Source: Gonapodya sp. JEL0774 (Eukaryota; Monoblepharomycota; Monoblepharidomycetes; Monoblepharidales; Gonapodyaceae). From it: DNA of 46,761 nucleotides. The translations under genes and the position numbers were made by a program. The stretch lies in contig JADIIX010000155.1 of NCBI GenBank assembly GCA_027604505.1, forward strand, positions 1 to 46,761, read 5' to 3'. The notes beneath the pieces are model-generated. The model did no database searches. It was given only the letters and a program-made list of their open reading frames with translations, and was not told where the DNA came from. Below are positions 45,231-46,761 of this stretch, piece by piece (positions within the stretch are counted from its first letter, which is position 1; each line of letters begins with the position of its first letter).

Positions 45231-46761
45231 TCACTTCTCCTGACCTGACTCCATCCCTCTGCCATCGACCAAGCTCAAATCATCCGCCAACGATCCCATC
45301 GCCTTCACTTCTGTTTCCATCGAATGTTCACTGCTGTTGATTCCATGGATACGCGACTGACTGACCCTATCCACATTCTCCCCCAGGTTACCACCCTCCC
45401 GAAGCCCATCCGCCAGTGCCCAGCAATCCGACACGCCAGCAATGCAAGAAGAAGCCTTCGCAGATCCTCCAAGGTGAGTTGGGTAGCCCCGAATGCGATA
45501 CAGTCCATTTTCCTCAAATCGCTCAATCCCACACACTTTCGAATTTCCCTTCAGATCTGCAGACTCCAAGTCGTGACTTTCCCCACGAATCGCGCATCCT
45601 TTCGCCGCAAATACACAATGGGCGATAACTTTCACATTGAGATCGGGGACATACCAAGAATTGGTGAGTTCCAACGTCGATGTCGGCACCACCACCTCGT
45701 TGACTGTTGTGACTAAGAGTGTACCAACCCCCATCACTTTCAGTGGCTTCCCAGCCAGATTCATCACATGCCTGTCCGCAACTGGCCGAATGTCCGAGAA
45801 GTCGTTCGCATCCCAAGACATACACTGAGCCGCACTGGAGTCCCACAACAGTTCGGAACACGACTGACGCAGGTGAGTACCGTTTGTTCCAGAATCCACT
45901 TCCGGGAGGCAGAAGACATGAGTGTCCATAACGTTTGTAAATGCTGACTCCTTGTCCTTCCCCTTCCCCGACCGACTCCCGCCTCCAACCTTTCCGTTGC
46001 CTCTGCCATCTCCGTTCCCACCTCCACCACTCTTCCGTTCCCCATCGCCACCACGACAAGAGCCCTCTCGAGGACAATCATACGACTTGTGACCGCGCTC
46101 TCCACAGATATAGCACGTATCAGGGAATGGTTTGGGAGTTGAATGAGATTTGGGAGACCAGGGTGAGTTCTGAGTCATCGAGAACACTTTCCCGTCCTGC
46201 GGTTTCTCATCACGGCTCTCCATTTCCTGCTCTCTCTCAAGCAGTAACATACGAAAGTCCTCTACAGTAAGTGCCTTTTGCCGATGCATCGCCGCTGCTG
46301 TACCCATTTGACCATCATAGTCCTCACCAAGTGCACTTCCCATCCACTTCATCAGCTCCCCCACGTCATACGTCCTCTCATCCATCACACAGAGCTGCCG
46401 CACTTTGCTGGTAATGTCTGCCCACAATGTGAGTATCTTCTCCCCTGGTTGCAAACGTCGATTCGCAAGGTGCCGGTGGATTGCAATAGCATGAGTGACA
46501 ATGTTAGGACAGAACGTCTGGAGAATAGCTGAGTAGGTGAGTGCTGCTGTTGAGTCTTCCAGGTCTGAAGGTAGCGAAGCATGAATATCCGCCAACAGGT
46601 TCTCATCCACAGCCGAGACCAGAAGAAGCTGCGCCGACAGTTCTTTCTGCACCCACGCCTCAAGCTCTTCTTCTTCTGCGGGTTGTGACACAGAACCATG
46701 TAAGTAACCGTAGAGTCCATACCGACGTGCCACAATGCTAACCGCCAATATCCACGCATCC
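45231..46761 (-). mobile_element. Ty1/copia-type Gag-protease ORF, partial at the window edge and ending before integrase
   Basis: The frame is open to the window edge and gives over 505 residues here; the true start is outside. The N-terminal part resembles the copia Gag polypeptide (UBN2-like): DAWILAVSIVARRYGLYGYL, with the DAW and GLWGYL-like signatures. A CCHC zinc knuckle CYICGERGHKSYDC (CX2CX4HX4C) lies at about 46075-46114, followed by a Gly/Lys/Arg-rich linker. An aspartic-protease-like domain follows: LLWDSSAAQCMSWD, then VMGVGTLLVTT, SWYVPDLNVKVIAHCVFAAK and ENGLYRI. Copia proteases normally have DSGA; here it reads DSSA. After GLYRI the usual LWHRRLGH pre-integrase segment is missing and the frame ends at 45231. 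Integrase and reverse transcriptase are absent and no LTR was identified. It is a truncated element or a gag-derived gene. Confidence 0.85.

Overview
The window is nuclear DNA from a fungus. Its genes are split by many short introns, mostly about 50-110 nt, with GT(G/A)AGT-type donors and frequent CTGAC/CTAAC-like branch sites. The best clue to lineage is a set of cilium-associated genes: an alpha-tubulin N-acetyltransferase (MEC-17/ATAT1 family), an LRRC71-like leucine-rich repeat protein and an IQ-motif coiled-coil protein of axonemal type. Ordinary moulds and yeasts have lost these. A zoosporic (flagellated) fungus such as a chytrid is therefore the most likely source; this is an inference from gene content, not from a phylogeny.

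Layout. 0-2.3 kb: a hypothetical serine-rich/acidic protein (+). 3.3-4.3 kb: a hairpin, then four ~130-150 bp tandem repeats abutting a truncated M3 metallopeptidase relic (-). 5.1-5.7 kb: an orphan ORF (-). 7.0-9.3 kb: the IQ protein (+). 9.4-10.6 kb: a Tem1/Spg1 septation GTPase (+). 10.8-13.2 kb: the cohesin kleisin RAD21 (+). 13.5-14.8 kb: alpha-tubulin acetyltransferase (-). 15.3-21.0 kb: the cohesin ATPase SMC1 (+). 21.1-22.9 kb: EIPR1/TSSC1 WD40 protein (-). 23.0-25.0 kb: LRRC71 (-). 25.2-26.6 kb: calmodulin (-). 27.2-28.8 kb: heat-shock factor (+). 29.1-32.4 kb: RINT1/TIP20 tether subunit (-). 32.4-33.3 kb: SET-domain protein (+). 33.4-34.5 kb: ATG10 (+). 34.8-36.6 kb: CMR1/WDR76 (+). 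36.8-40.2 kb: GGA clathrin adaptor (-). 41-45.2 kb: gene-like exons that could not be resolved (-). 45.2 kb to the end: a Ty1/copia-type Gag-protease ORF running off the window (-).

The genes fall into functional groups. RAD21 and SMC1, two of the core cohesin subunits, lie within 10.3 kb with only the tubulin acetyltransferase between them, and a mitotic-exit GTPase is next door. Calmodulin, the IQ protein, LRRC71 and the acetyltransferase fit a flagellum. EIPR1 (EARP/GARP), RINT1 (Dsl1/NRZ), GGA and ATG10 belong to membrane traffic and autophagy. Nothing suggests co-transcription; this may be gene-dense euchromatin rather than a cluster. The edges (0-6.5 kb and 41-46.8 kb) look repeat- or transposon-influenced.

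Most exon boundaries were worked out by eye from splice consensus, reading-frame continuity and family conservation. The RAD21, calmodulin, HSF and IQ-protein models close in frame from start to stop. The others are given as spans.
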